A stretch of DNA of 64,000 bases from the NCBI GenBank assembly GCA_030068145.1, contig JAPJBO010000182.1, forward strand, positions 116,001-180,000, in the 5' to 3' direction. Of the stretch, positions 1 through 12,600 are shown one piece after another. The stretch's first letter is position 1, and each line of letters starts with the position of its first letter. The DNA is from Diplonema papillatum (Eukaryota > Euglenozoa > Diplonemea > Diplonemida > Diplonemidae). The notes beneath the pieces were generated by a model that saw only the letters and a program-made list of their open reading frames with translations, did not search any database and had not been told where the DNA came from. A program made the position numbers and the translations under genes.

Positions 1-800
1 TTCGGTGGGCTCGGACCCCCTGCACGTATTACCCCATTTCCGAAGTGATTCCGAGAAGTGATTCCACCCCTGTTGTGGCAGACCACGAAAGGTACCAAAT
101 CAAACGGCCTTCGCTGCCCAGGTGCTGGGAGAGCAAGCATCAGAACGTGTATGTCGAGTTGGACTGCTCAGTGGTCATGATTTCACTTCTAAACTGGCCG
201 TTAACCAGAAAGGTTGCGCACTTTCGCCAGGTTGCTGAGGAACTGTGTCATACAGGGCGCGGATGTAAGGGCGTAGCCACCATTCTCGCAATTCCATCAA
301 AAAGAGCAACTCGTCGTCGTCGCATCAGGACTGCCCATGGCAAGTGAGAATGTTCGTGTGGATGCTCATCGAGACGCTCTTGTTGGGCTACTTTATAAGA
401 AGAGCCTACCCCTCGTCACGAAATACCAGCGTCAAAGAAGCGTCGCCGCGGCATTCGCCACACGGACACCGCGGTCGTGATCCCGGCAGCCATGGTGACC
501 GGCCGTGCAGCGCGTTGTTGGCGTGTTGAGTTCGTGTAAAGTGCAAGTTGAGCAGGAGTTTTCGGCTCCGGCGGAAAGCTGGCGGGCCTCTACACGCGGG
601 GGACCTCGTTGCCTGCGCGAGGCTCCCTGACGGTGGAGGCCCACCCTTTGACGTGTTTTGTAAGTCGGGGTCCCCTCGGCGTAGGTACTGCACTTCAGTG
701 AGGGGATACTGCCAAGGTTTTCGCAAGTTATAAACTATCATTTCCATTCTTCTTCTTCACCTTCACAAACAAAAGGAAGGGGGGACGTGGAGAGGGTGGC
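1..800. other. No gene recognised
   Basis: Short open frames exist on both strands, but none has a recognisable domain, coherent codon use or a plausible upstream signal. Nothing further can be supported here. Confidence 0.5.
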
Positions 801-807
801 TGATGCT

Positions 808-1085
808 AAGCCTGCTACACGGAAGCCAAGCTTCACGTGTTCGGCGGTACTGCAGAGCCACGGGCTTACGGGTCAAGGGGCTACCGATTTCCCAACTAAA
901 GCATCAAGGCGTGGCGCACCTTGGGGCTTGGTGCTTGCGCTGAACACAAGCTCGTCGAGACGGTCAGCCACAGGGCACAGCGGACGGGGTTGTAGCACTG
1001 TGCTCCCTCCGATTCAAGCTTTGCAAGCTGTAGTTGACCGTCACGTTCCTGGGCCACGAGCGGCCTTTTTCTTCTTCTGTAAGCC
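808..1085 (+). repeat. Interspersed repeat family A, copy 1
   Basis: About 280 bp beginning AAGCCTGCTACACGGAAGCC and ending in a pyrimidine run (CTTTTTCTTCTTCT). Copies with high identity lie at 5406-5702, 46458-47130 (interrupted) and 59927-60215. The terminal T/C-rich tract and constant length suggest a SINE-like or other short mobile unit, but no promoter boxes or target duplications were established. Confidence 0.8.
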
Positions 1086-1800
1086 GGCGTCCCCTCTCGC
1101 TCAACCCCTGGCGGCAGCGCCAGCGCCGCTCAGCTTGCCATTTGAAAACGGGAGGCACGGCCCCGCGGAGTAAAGAAAAGCGGAAGCAGAAGGAAAAAGA
1201 ACGGGCAAGAAGAGAACTAAAACGACGGGTTGCGGACGGGCGCGCACGCAGCTGCCTACCTATTCATCCCGGAGCGCGCTGGGGGGCGGGGAGGATCGGG
1301 AGGGAGGGGCGGGGGGATGAAAGAACGTGCACGGTGCGCTGGTCGCTTAGTACTGATGTTACCAGTAGTCATAAATCTTACTACTCATATGACTATTTTT
1401 TTTTTGTATAAGCACCTGCTTTGTAGCGCACATATCCCTAACTCTCAGCGGCCGGGACCCTCTTGCAACGATGCAAAAAAAAAAAACTGCATACTGCCCA
1501 AAGACGAATAATTACTAGTACACGTCTTCTTGGCGGATAGTGAAGCCAAAGCTCGAGAGAGCGGCCTTTCCTGCCTTTGCGGTTGGTGCAGATGCCTGGG
1601 TCAGCAACGATGCTGGCTCTCTATTCACTGGTGCAGGGGTCACTTCTGCTGTCTCCCGAGGCCGGACTTGCACGGGAACATGCGATTAGGAAAGAGGTTT
1701 ATCATCAAGAGATGAATCGTGGTCGTCGGCCGAAGAAGTGTCATCCACCGAAGAATAGCTCACGTCGCTGTAACTGGCTTCATCAGCCGACACGCCAGCT

Positions 1801-1836
1801 TATCATCATCATCATCATCGTCATCAGCATCACCAT
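1801..1836 (+). repeat. CAT/TCA microsatellite
   Basis: A short imperfect run of CAT/CGT trinucleotides. Confidence 0.7.
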
Positions 1837-1974
1837 CCACTTGGTTCATCACAGGTAGTTGCAACAACATACTGAACCAACCAACCATTGCATCGTTGCA
1901 TTGTGTCCTACAGTTGCACTACTGCTGCATACGCAGTTCAAACCTATGGTTTGTTACTCCTATGTTGCACGACA

Positions 1975-2058
1975 TCGCATCGTTGCACTACATCGCTGCA
2001 CTACATCGTTGCACTACATCGTTGCACGACATCGTTGCACTGCATCGTTGCATGGTTG
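1975..2058 (+). repeat. 13-bp minisatellite CATCGTTGCACTA
   Basis: About six tandem 13-bp units with single-base variants (CATCGCTGCACTA, CATCGTTGCACGA and similar). Inverted copies of the same word follow at 2085-2106 (GCAACGATGCAACGATGG). Confidence 0.8.
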
Positions 2059-2126
2059 CCCTATGCCTACCATAGTGAGCAACGACCATGCAACGATGCA
2101 ACGATGGTTTGGGATATGTGCGCTTT

Positions 2127-2245
2127 GTAGGAAATACTTGAGGAGGCTGCCAGCTGCAAAAGATCAAAGGAGGTAAATGTGCTGTAGCCCACACGAAACA
2201 CAGGTGAATCTGGGTTCAGTGGCGGGCGTGAGCGTTCAACTGACC
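2127..2245 (+). repeat. Interspersed repeat family B, partial copy
   Basis: Contains the block GGAGGTAAATGTGCTGTAGC followed by CCACACGAAACACAGGTG. The same block recurs at about 31.5, 59.6 (inverted), 61.35, 61.8 and 62.4 kb, where it forms the 5' flank of the methyltransferase gene and its partial copies. Confidence 0.75.
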
Positions 2246-2249
2246 GGTG

Positions 2250-2870
2250 CTACTTTAGTACACGGTAGGAACTGGAGCAAAGTGCATGGCAGGATGGGCA
2301 CACCACCCGAGCCTATCCCACTGCCATCGAGTTACCCCAAACCCAAAGTCATCTAGATCCGAATCCATCCATCCTCCGCAAGGGTGCTGCACACTTCGTC
2401 AAAGCAGTTTCCTGTACTGCAAGAAATGGGCCAGGTCACTTCCTGCAGCAGTTTCCCACAGTTCCTTGCGGGTACATGCCTGCCTCAGCATATGTGTCAC
2501 CCCCACTCAACAACATCTAGAACTTTCCGCAGTTCCTTCATACACAACAGGAGAATTCGGGTGGATTGAGGTGGGTCTTCTGAGACTGGATTTTTCTAGC
2601 GGTATTTCCTTCCCTTTCCGATGAAGAATGAACTCGATGACCCAAGCCGAGACCGAGTGCGATGAGGCCAGAAGCTAGCTGCCAATTCCCGGAGAGAGTC
2701 TGCTTGCGTGGTAACCTGATACGTCCGTGTGGTAAGCTGATGAGTATACGTATCGGCTAGCTTGAGGCCCCGCATAGGCGCTTGGTTCCGTGCGCGCCGC
2801 CCGATGCACACGGGGATTCGTTTGCGACAATAAGACCTGAGGGAAAAAGCCTGCGTGGTTATCCCACTTA
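2250..2870. other. No gene recognised
   Basis: Single-copy-looking sequence between a family B fragment and the first 21-bp array. No coding region could be supported. Confidence 0.4.
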
Positions 2871-2883
2871 AGTAAAAATGACT

Positions 2884-3118
2884 CCTGTAGTAGTCCTTCT
2901 TACAACTGCGGTAGTCGTTCTTACAACTGCGGTAGTCGTTCTTACAACTGCGGTAGTCGTTCTTACAACTGCGGTAGTCGTTCTTACAACTGCGGTAGTC
3001 GTTCTTACAACTGCGGTAGTCGTTCTTACAACTGCGGTAGTCGTTCTTACAACTGCGGTAGTCGTTCTTACAACTGCGGTAGTCGTTCTTACAACTGCGG
3101 TAGTCGTTCTTACAAGTG
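2884..3118 (+). repeat. 21-bp tandem array 1
   Basis: About eleven units of GTAGTCGTTCTTACAACTGCG. The unit is a multiple of three and has few stops, so long frames on both strands (for example KNDYRSC and TTAVVVL repeats) are by-products rather than evidence of a gene. A larger sister array with a one-base variant lies at 4122-4618. Confidence 0.95.
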
Positions 3119-3300
3119 GATGAGTCCACTTTTGTGGGAAGAAAAAGTACGCCTTGCAAAGGGATTCCTTCACAAAATGCAGTAGCACTAGTAAGAAACA
3201 GTAAGAATCACAGGGTTTGCAGTAGTAAGCACACTTCAGTAGGAATATGACTAGTCGCGTCAAATCAGTAGCAAGCACTTTTCAGTAGGAATATGACTAG
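3119..3300 (+). repeat. Array flank, duplicated at 4619-4817
   Basis: About 190 bp following array 1, including TGAGTCCACTTTTGTGGG and two copies of CAGTAGGAATATGACTAGTC. It is nearly identical to the sequence following array 2, so array plus flank were duplicated as one segment. Confidence 0.9.
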
Positions 3301-3335
3301 TCATTACGCTGTTTTTGAAATGACTCGTGCGCCGT

Positions 3336-3475
3336 GTGCTTGGAATGATATGTGCTCAGCACCACACCGTACAGCGTCCTATTTGCACATGGACACACTA
3401 AGCGGACCATCAGCGCGGAACATGAGTGGCTGCAGACAGGACAGACAGGACAGCGGTATGAGTTCCGGTGTATCA
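3336..3475 (+). repeat. Interspersed repeat family D, copy 1
   Basis: Shares the core ATCAGCGCGGAACMTGAGTG and CTGCAGACAGGACAG with copies at 3628-3803 and 63748-63895. It is more diverged than the other two. Confidence 0.7.
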
Positions 3476-3627
3476 GCCACAGCCAGGACCACCACCCTGC
3501 TACGAGAGCACGGGCAAGTCCGTTTGGTCAAGGAGAAGGCCCTCCATACTACCCTAAGTACCACCTTTTACCTACCCTTACAGCCCCTTAGGGTGCTACG
3601 TAGGTGGGTGTGGTATCTACTACGGCT

Positions 3628-3803
3628 TGCAAGAACGTGCTTGGAATGGAATGATATGCGCTCAACACCGCACGGGTCCCGTCTGCGCCGCGTGTTTCGG
3701 TCCTTTAAGCCACGGAAATATAAGGCGGCCATCATCAGCGCGGAACCTGAGTGTCTGCAGACAGGACAGCGGTGTGAGCCTGGTTTGTCAGGCGGCTGTT
3801 CGC
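3628..3803 (+). repeat. Interspersed repeat family D, copy 2
   Basis: Begins near AACGTGCTTGGAATGGA, includes GTTTCGGTCCTTTAAGCCAC and ends near TTTGTCAGGCGGC. It closely matches 63748-63895 at the far end of the window. Confidence 0.8.
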
Positions 3804-3840
3804 GCGGTCTTCGTTGCACGACGTGAAAGGCGGGGAAAAC

Positions 3841-3915
3841 TTAGTTTAATGTTTAGGCAGGACACTGCCTCTCATGCATGTTTGATGCTAGCATCAAGTC
3901 TTCCTCGAAGAGAGT
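3841..3915 (+). repeat. Interspersed repeat family E fragment
   Basis: Carries the word CATGTTTGATGCTAGCATCA, which recurs at 33186-33300, 34018-34170 and 59832-59905. Two of those copies lie in the duplicated flank of the polyQ gene. Confidence 0.65.
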
Positions 3916-4121
3916 GTAGGGGGGGAGGAGCTAGTTGAGGCAAGAACGCGCGAGAGGGGGCGGGGATTGATACTATAGCGCAGGCTCAGAAAGAACAGGG
4001 TGAATAGTGCGCGCATGGGCGCCCGTCCGCAAAGGCAGCGAGGGGGCTCGTTTCGGCTCGCTCCGGTGGTCGTGATGCGTGGTTTCTTTTTCCACCACGG
4101 GAGGGGAGGAGAGGGGGGCGT

Positions 4122-4618
4122 AGTCATTCCTACAACTGCGGTAGTCATTCTTACAACTGCGGTAGTCGTTCTTACAACTGCGGTAGTCATTCTTACAACT
4201 GCGGTAGTCGTTCTTACAACTGCGGTAGTCATTCTTACAACTGCGGTAGTCATTCTTACAACTGCGGTAGTCATTCTTACAACTGCGGTAGTCATTCTTA
4301 CAACTGCGGTAGTCATTCTTACAACTGCGGTAGTCATTCTTACAACTGCGGTAGTCATTCTTACAACTGCGGTAGTCATTCTTACAACTGCGGTAGTCAT
4401 TCTTACAACTGCGGTAGTCATTCTTACAACTGCGGTAGTCATTCTTACAACTGCGGTAGTCATTCTTACAACTGCGGTAGTCATTCTTACAACTGCGGTA
4501 GTCATTCTTACAACTGCGGTAGTCATTCTTACAACTGCGGTAGTCATTCTTACAACTGCGGTAGTCATTCTTACAACTGCGGTAGTCATTCTTACAACTG
4601 CGGTAGTCGTTCTTACAA
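4122..4618 (+). repeat. 21-bp tandem array 2
   Basis: About 24 units of GTAGTCATTCTTACAACTGCG with a few interspersed GTCGTT-type units. The GTCGTT variant dominates array 1, so the two arrays were homogenised separately after duplication. Confidence 0.95.
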
Positions 4619-4817
4619 GTGAATGAGTCCACTTTTGTGGGAAGAAAAAGTACGCCTTGCAAAGGGATTCCTTCACAAAATGCAGTAGCACTAGTAAGAA
4701 ACAGTAAGAAATCACAGGGTTTGCAGTAGTACGCACACTTCAGTAGGAATATGACTAGTCGCGTCAAATCAGTAGCAAGCACTTTTCAGTAGGAATATGA
4801 CTAGTCATTACGCTGTT
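4619..4817 (+). repeat. Array flank, second copy
   Basis: Near-identical to 3119-3300 (see that entry). Confidence 0.9.
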
Positions 4818-5054
4818 TTGCGGTGTTGGGGACGAAATCCTTTGGCTAATCTGACAACAAAGAAGAACGCCAGCTCTTCCGGTATAGGGGGTGTGTGGGG
4901 CGATTTGTGAATAGGCCTCGGTCCGTAGGGGCGGGGAGACACAGCTAGCTGTATCAGCCTACACGCCTACCTCTGGTTCCAGCGAGGAGGGGGAGGGACA
5001 GTTCGACCCCAGAACAAGTTTTTGTGTGCGGTCGACAATTTACGTCGGTTTGTT

Positions 5055-5135
5055 CAGAGTTAAAGTTCGCTTGAAATTCCGGGGTTTTACGGTCTCCGTG
5101 TAACCGTTGATGAATGGGTTCTCTTAGAGCAAGAA
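5055..5135 (-). repeat. Family G motif copy
   Basis: On the minus strand it reads GGTTACACGGAGACC, then CCGGAATTTCAAGCGAACTT, then TAACTCT. It matches the copy at 31047-31120 almost throughout. No gene was recognised directly downstream on the minus strand here. Confidence 0.75.
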
Positions 5136-5405
5136 AGGGCTATATATGGTTACGGGTTGTATATTTGGTGCACGCTTTCGTTATGGGTTATGGCTAGCCA
5201 TTTTCTTTTGCTAAATGCTTACGCCCCCTGGCACTAAACCCGAGGGGCTAGCTTAGGGTACCGGTGCTGTGTGTGTGTGTGTTCCTTTATGACGAGTTTT
5301 TCTCCACCGGCGGGAGTTGCTTGGGCCGGTGGTCTCGAGCCCCCGGTTGAGGCGGGGTGGGGATTCAGAGGGCAGTTTTTTTTTTTTTTTTTTGTATAGG
5401 GCCTA

Positions 5406-5702
5406 GGTACCAGGGAAAGCCTGCTACACGGGAGCCAAGCTTCACGTGTTCGGCGGTACTGCAGAGCCATGGGCCTACGGGTCAAGTGGCTACCGATTTC
5501 CCAAACTAAAGCATCAAGGCGTGGCGCACCTTGGGGCTTGGCGCTCGCGCTCGTCGAGACGGTCAGCCGCAGGGCAGAGCGGACGGGGTTGTAGCACTGT
5601 GCTGCCTCCGACTCAAGCTTTGCAAACTGTGTGGTTGACCGTCACGTTCCTGGACCAGGAGCGGCCTTTTTATTTTTCTTTTTCTTCTTCTTCTTCTATA
5701 GG
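5406..5702 (+). repeat. Interspersed repeat family A, copy 2
   Basis: Begins GGTACCAGGGAAAGCCTGCT and ends with a long CTT/TTC tract. It is intact across the position where copy 3 carries an insertion, so it serves as an empty-site reference. Confidence 0.85.
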
Positions 5703-5769
5703 GCCTCAGGGTATTAGCGTGACCCTCAAAATCGTGTACAACCTGAAAATTAAACCGACGTGTTGTTTT

Positions 5770-5935
5770 CTCACTCAGGACTTTGACCTGTTGTGTTTGT
5801 GTGATTTGTCGTGTCGGGGTAGATCCGCATGACCTCGCGTCCGTTCAACACGTGGTTCGGTAGTTACAGCACTTAGGATCCCTTCGGTTCTTTGTCTGGC
5901 AGCATCGTCGAGCATTTCCTTCTAAGCCGGCGCTC
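5770..5935 (+). repeat. Interspersed repeat family B, partial copy
   Basis: Contains ACTTTGACCTGTTGTGTTTG, TCAACACGTGGTTCGGTAGT and GGCAGCATCGTCGAGCATTT, all shared with 31487-31945 and 39712-39946. Confidence 0.75.
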
Positions 5936-6071
5936 ACGCAAAAAGAAATGTGAAAACGGTGTTATTTTGCCAAAATGCTTTGACAGCTATCTTGTGCCTG
6001 TGCTTTCAGTCGTCTTCTTAACCATGGTTAAGTGCGCAAATGGTGTCAGCCGAAGCTGGTAAAGCTTCGGC

Positions 6072-6236
6072 CCGCCGCGAAGTTCTCTCCTGGTGCAGTC
6101 CGGAGAGACCGCGCCGAGTTTCGGCTCACAGCCGTTTCCTTCGGGCGGCAACCCTAAGCGAGAGAGGGCGCACAATCCATCTTACAAAGGACCACACACA
6201 AGGGGGGCGTTCTGGAGACAAACAGATAAGCAGGTA
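6072..6236 (+). repeat. Direct repeat family C, copy 1
   Basis: Begins CCGCCGCGAAGTTCTCTCCT and includes GGTGCAGTCCGGAGAGACCG. A near-identical copy lies about 1060 bp downstream at 7132-7299. Confidence 0.85.
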
Positions 6237-6244
6237 CGTTATGT

Positions 6245-6335
6245 TTCTTTAGCATTGAGTTCTTTGAAGTACATGAACCACATGGATTAGCATGCACTGT
6301 TTAGCAGCGGCTGCCAAACATCCCGTGACACCGCA
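6245..6335 (+). repeat. Interspersed repeat family F, copy 1
   Basis: Shares TTAGCATTGAGTTCTTT, AAGTACATGA and TTAGCAGCGGCTGCCAAA with 59460-59535. Confidence 0.65.
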
Positions 6336-6635
6336 CGAGGTGGTAAAACGCTCGAAAAGTTGACACGCGTCGGAACCTGCCATGTACAGATGCGTCCTTC
6401 GCAAACAGACGACGGCAGCGGCTGGACAGTGCTAACTGCGACTGAAGCTTTGCGGGATGCCTTCCCAGGCTTACGCTCTTGACCTCCCCGCGGAACGGAT
6501 CTTTCCTTGTACGTCCTTCCCTTCGATCACCTGGATAAATACCTTGCGTACGAACCGAGGGACCAGACGGAGAGCACGTGGGGATTACGTTTTGGCTTTT
6601 TTGTGCTTCCGTCTTCGTTTAGCGTTATTTTGAGG

Positions 6636-6672
6636 TCCAAAAGTTCGGTATTTCTGAGTCTCCGGTTGGCCC
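6636..6672 (-). repeat. Family G motif copy, diverged
   Basis: The minus strand reads GGCCAACCGGAGACTCAG then AAATACCGAACTTTTG. No downstream gene was recognised. Confidence 0.55.
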
Positions 6673-7131
6673 ATAGGGGCTGGGAGATGGAGAGGGTGTG
6701 GATACGTTTTGATACCGCTCCCTTTCTCTCGGCGCCTCTTCTCGTGCTGTTTGTCAACGTAAACAGGTGAAAACACTTGTAGCTTCCGGTCTTGGAGGGC
6801 CGCTTGCACACTGGATGCGGGAGAAAACCCTTACAAGACACAAGGGGGAAAGGGAGTAGTAGGGCAACAACCAGGAACACTGGTAGGTGAGCAGCGACAC
6901 CTCCCGAAAGTGAGCCAAGACAAGGGCGAAGGACGTATCTGCGGCTGCTGCGGCAGTTGCCCGGTGGTAACCCCACACGCAGAACGCGGGGAAGGGGAAC
7001 GTGTTTTCCCAACTACCTTGAAGCCCCCTTCCCAACCGTAGCATCCGAGGAAGGTGCAAACATGGAGGGTGCTATGGTGGCCGTGCACGGGTCTTGGGCG
7101 CGTGCCTCGTGCAGGGCGGGTGCTTTGTGAT

Positions 7132-7299
7132 CCGCCGCGAAGTTCTCTCCTGGTGCAGTCCGGAGAGACCGCGCCGAGTTTCGGCTCACAGCCGGTTCTC
7201 TCGGGTGGCAACCCTAAGCGAGAGAGGGCGCAGACACAATCCATCTTACAAAGGACCACACACAAGGGGACTTTCAGGAGGCAGACAGATAAGCAGGTA
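7132..7299 (+). repeat. Direct repeat family C, copy 2
   Basis: Second copy of the 6072-6236 sequence. It ends in the same GACAGATAAGCAGGTA context. Confidence 0.85.
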
Positions 7300-9600
7300 G
7301 CACAGGCAGGTTTCATGCTACGCAGGATAATCAGCTCTCTCACCGAAAGGCGCTCACGCACGAATCTGCGTACACAATGCCTTTAGTAAACCGTTTACCA
7401 ATGATGCCACAGTCTGCGGTGTCAATGGCACAGAGTGTTACGCAACCAGGATACCGAACCGGGACGTAGCAGCCAACCAAATTGCTGGCACCTTGGCCAG
7501 GGTTCGAGGAGCGGTTCCGACGGAAATCGGAAAGGCTTGAACACTGCAGAGGGTCTGGGGGGGGGAGGGTTTGAATCGGGTTACGCGCGCTCCGATACTG
7601 AGTAGTCCAGGGACGACAGAGTTTTTAATTCCCCATCGTATCCCGTCGCTCGATTTCATCCTGACTGTCTGAGCAAGTTCGATATACTCAAGGCCGGTAG
7701 GCTTTCCTCAACGTCTGCTGCGGCGTGGCGCAGAACCTGCGGCAAGCGTCCCTCTCGGCGCTTCGTCTTCCGGCACCTTTTACCAGAACTTTGCTTCACC
7801 AGAACTTTGCTTCACCCTATTCCGACTGAGTAGTAGTGTCGGAAGAGTGGTGGTCACACGTGACCGTGAGGTTTGTGACTGCTCGACGGAAGGTTTTGCT
7901 TAACCCTATTCCGACTGAGCACCTACTCAGATTAGTTCTAGGCTTTCTGCGTCAGCATCGACATGGGCATATCCCACAGAGACCTTGAGTCAATTTTCTA
8001 AGGCCTCCGAGAGCGGCAATGGAAAGACACGTCACAAATCGTTCCGTTCCATGATTTTTTGGAACTTCTCAAGTATTCCCTGCAAAGCAGGTGCTCATAC
8101 AAATATGGGAAACCCCCGATTACACCGGACGTATGTGTCCGGCTCGTCGGAATAGGGTTGAGAGTCCGAGTCTCCTGGTGGGGTCAGGCGGGACACGAAA
8201 CTGGTTCTGGAGTAACTGCTCATCGGCAAGATCGTTTGCCCTTAGTTGCGCTCGGCAGGCATTCCTTCAGAAGATCTGAGATTATCGAGGCGAGGTCATG
8301 CCAGATTAGTTAGCTATGACACTAGAGCGGAGTGCTGCTCAGATTCAGAATGTGATTGACTCACTCTCTGATTAGCGGTTCTTGCCTTACGAATACCTGT
8401 CTCTTTCATTTGCCATTCTTTGATTTTCATTTCATGCGTGGTTGACCATCATATTACCAACAGGAGTGGTAGTGATCCTTCCGTCCTCCTGGAGCTCTAG
8501 AGCTTCCAGGAGGGGAGGACCCCCTTTCCTATATTGGTCATGACCCCTTTTCCCGAACTGGGGGGGTCGGCGACGCGCACGCGTCCCTCCCGTAGGAACC
8601 GGTGCAATATGCAGGCCTGTTCACAGGTCGACCTCGAAGTTGTTCTCGTCGCCGGTGAGGATAGCAGCCACAGCTCGCATAACAGGATACGCCTTGATCA
8701 TGATCTGTATTGTGTGTTGAAGCTCAGTTTGTGGGTAATCCCTGCGCGGAATATAGCCCATTTTTCCGCCCTTTTTACGATAATGCCGAGGCTCCTGCCG
8801 CCAGCTCGTGATGAAGTTTGCCTCATGGTTTACATGTTGCTGGTCACAGCTGTGTGTGTGTATATGTTTAAGTTCAGGGCTTTGAGTTTCCGACACGCTG
8901 CGTACGCTGCTTTTGGGTCCTGTGACTCCTCTCCGAAGGGTGGGTGAGGCGGGATCCCTCGGGGGACGGATAGAGCGTGGGAGTGTCAGCTTCTTCATCC
9001 GGCACTCGGCTCAATACTTCTTTTTTCACCTTGCGGTGTTAGCTGCACGGGGTCTTCGGCCGTGCAACTGCTGAGTGTCTTTACACAGGCGGCACATCTC
9101 ACCCGAGGATGTGGCAAGCTCTCTCTGTGCAATGAGCTTGGCCTGACTAGCTGTCCTCAACTCGTGGTGCAAGCACCCGTCATGGTCGGCAGTCACTACC
9201 TGGGTCGCAGTTTGAGCCCTTTTCCGAGAATCGCTTGCACGGGGAAGTGGTGCGAATCACTTGTCGCCGAGCATTCTGCAACGTCGGCGACTGCTACTCC
9301 TGGGTGTGCATGTGTGTTGGAAGTCGCTCGTGCCGCTCGTGATGATTCGTGGCAAGGGCGTCTTGCTTCGTGTATCACATGTTGCTGGTCGCGCGCATAT
9401 TCCCGAAGGCAGTCGTTTTCTCTTGCACAATGGCAGCGGGAGGCGTCGTGTTTCGCGCACCTCAGCCTTGCCTGCGGCCGCCTCCTTTCTCCCGCTCTCT
9501 CCCTCTTTTCTCTGCTACTTTCTGCCTCGTACTCTCCTTTCCCATTGAACCACAAAAAAACACTGTTCAACGAAAATGAGAGGTCGCAAGAAATCATCAT
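7300..9600. other. No gene recognised
   Basis: 2.3 kb of mostly single-copy-looking sequence. There is a local doubling of AACTTTGCTTCACC near 7790 and CTATTCCGACTGAG at about 7818 and 7902, and a partial inverse of the latter near 8140. Open frames are short or run into the next array. No domain was recognised. Confidence 0.45.
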
Positions 9601-9608
9601 CATTGGGT

Positions 9609-12600
9609 TCTCTGATCTCCTGACACCTTGGCGGCGAGATCTCCGGATACCTTGGCGTCAAAACCTCCTGACACCTTGGCGGCGAGATCTCCTGATACCT
9701 TGTCGGAGAGATCTCCTGACACCTTGGCGACGAGATCTCCTGATACCTTGGCGGCGAGATCTCCTGATACCTTGGCGGTGAGATTTCCTCATACCTTGGC
9801 GTCAAAATCTCCTGACACCTTGGCGGCGAGATCTTCTGATACCTTGGCGGCGAGATCTCCTGACACCTTGGCGGCGAGATCTCCTGATACCTTGGCGGCG
9901 AGATCTCCTGATACCTTGGTGGCGAGATCTCCTGATACCTTGGCGGCGAGATCTCCTGATACCTTGGCGGCGAGATCTCCTGATACCTTGGCGGCGAGAT
10001 CTCCTGATACCTTGGTGGCGAGATCTCCTGATACCTTGGCGGCGAGATCTCCTGATACCTTGGCGGCGAGATCTCCTGATACCTTGGCGGCGAGATCTCC
10101 TGATACCTTGGCGGCGAGATCTCCTGATACCTTGGCGGCGAGATCTCCTGATACCTTGGCGGCGAGATCTCCTGATACCTTGGCGGCGAGATCTCCTGAT
10201 ACCTTGGCGGCGAGATCTCCTGATACCTTGGCGGCGAGATCTCCTGATACCTTGGCGGCGAGATCTCCTGATACCTTGGTGGCGAGATCTCCTGATACCT
10301 TGGCGGCGAGATCTCCTGATACCTTGGCGGCGAGATCTCCTGATACCTTGGCGGCGAGATCTCCTGATACCTTGGCGGCGAGATCTCCTGATACCTTGGC
10401 GGCGAGATCTCCTGATACCTTGGCGGCGAGATCTCCTGATACCTTGGCGGCGAGATCTCCTGATACCTTGGCGGCGAGATCTCCTGATACCTTGGCGGCG
10501 AGATCTCCTGATACCTTGGCGGCGAGATCTCCTGATACCTTGGTGGCGAGATCTCCTGATATCTTGGCGGCGAGATCTCCTGATACCTTGGCGGCGAGAT
10601 CTCCTGATACCTTGGCGGCGAGATCTCCTGATACCTTGGCGGCGAGATCTCCTGATACCTTGGCGGCGAGATCTCCTGATACCTTGGTGGCGAGATCTCC
10701 TGATACCTTGGTGGCGAGATCTCCTGATATCTTGGCGGCGAGATCTCCTGATACCTTGGTGGCGAGATCTCCTGATACCTTGGTGGCGAGATCTCCTGAT
10801 ACCTTGGCGGCGAGATCTCCTGACACCTTGGCGGCGAGATCTCCTGATACCTTGGTGGCGAGATCTCCTGATATCTTGGCGGCGAGATCTCCTGATACCT
10901 TGGCGGCGAGATCTCCTGATACCTTGGTGGCGAGATCTCCTGATATCTTGGCGGCGAGATCTCCTGATACCTTGGCGGCGAGATCTCCTGATACCTTGGC
11001 GGCGAGATCTCCTGATACCTTGGCGGCGAGATCTCCTGATACCTTGGTGGCGAGATCTCCTGATACCTTGGCGGCGAGATCTCCTGATACCTTGGCGGCG
11101 AGATCTCCTGATACCTTGGCGGCGAGATCTCCTGATACCTTGGCGGCGAGATCTCCTGATACCTTGGCGGCGAGATCTCCTGATACCTTGGCGGCGAGAT
11201 CTCCTGATACCTTGGCGGCGAGATCTCCTGATACCTTGGCGGCGAGATCTCCTGATACCTTGGTGGCGAGATCTCCTGACACCTTGGTGGCGAGATCTTC
11301 TGATATCTTGGCGGCGAGATCTCCTGACACCTTGGCGGCGAGATCTCCTGATACCTTGGTGGCGAGATCTCCTGATATCTTGGCGGCGAGATCTCCTGAT
11401 ACCTTGGCGGCGAGATCTCCTGATACCTTGGTGGCGAGATCTCCTGATATCTTGGCGGCGAGATCTCCTGATACCTTGGCGGCGAGATCTCCTGATACCT
11501 TGGCGGCGAGATCTCCTGATACCTTGGCGGCGAGATCTCCTGATACCTTGGCGGCGAGATCTCCTGATACCTTGGCGGCGAGATCTCCTGATACCTTGGC
11601 GGCGAGATCTCCTGATACCTTGGCGGCGAGATCTCCTGATACCTTGGCGGCGAGATCTCCTGATACCTTGGCGGCGAGATCTCCTGATACCTTGGCGGCG
11701 AGATCTCCTGATACCTTGGCGGCGAGATCTCCTGATACCTTGGCGGCGAGATCTCCTGATACCTTGGCGGCGAGATCTCCTGATACCTTGGCGGCGAGAT
11801 CTCCTGATACCTTGGCGGCGAGATCTCCTGATACCTTGGCGGCGAGATCTCCTGATACCTTGGCGGCGAGATCTCCTGATACCTTGGTGGCGAGATCTCC
11901 TGATACCTTGGTGGCGAGATCTCCTGATACCTTGGCGGCGAGATCTCCTGATACCTTGGCGGCGAGATCTCCTGATACCTTGGTGGCGAGATCTCCTGAT
12001 ACCTTGGCGGCGAGATCTCCTGATACCTTGGCGGCGAGATCTCCTGATACCTTGGCGGCGAGATCTCCTGATACCTTGGCGGCGAGATCTCCTGATACCT
12101 TGGCGGCGAGATCTCCTGATACCTTGGCGGCGAGATCTCCTGATACCTTGGCGGCGAGATCTCCTGATACCTTGGTGGCGAGATCTCCTGATATCTTGGC
12201 GGCGAGATCTCCTGATACCTTGGCGGCGAGATCTCCTGATACCTTGGCGGCGAGATCTCTTCTGATACCTTGGCGGCGAGATCTCCTGACACCTTGGCGG
12301 CGAGATCTCCTGATACCTTGGTGGCGAGATCTCCTGATAACTTGGCGGCGAGATCTCCTGACACCTTGGCGGCGAGATCTCCTGATACCTTGGCGGCGAG
12401 ATCTCCTGACACCTTGGCGGCGAGATCTCCTGATACCTTGGCGGCGAGATCTCCTGATACCTTGGCGGCGAGATCTCCTGATACCTTGGCGGTGAGATTT
12501 CCTCATACCTTGGCGTCAAAATCTCCTGACACCTTGGCGGCGAGACCTCCTCATACCTTGGCGGTGAGATCTTCTGATACCTTGGTGGCGAGATCTCCTG

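Noticed and set aside
2868-4782. Repeat-encoded frames such as KNDYRSC
   Set aside because: Simple by-products of a 21-bp unit.
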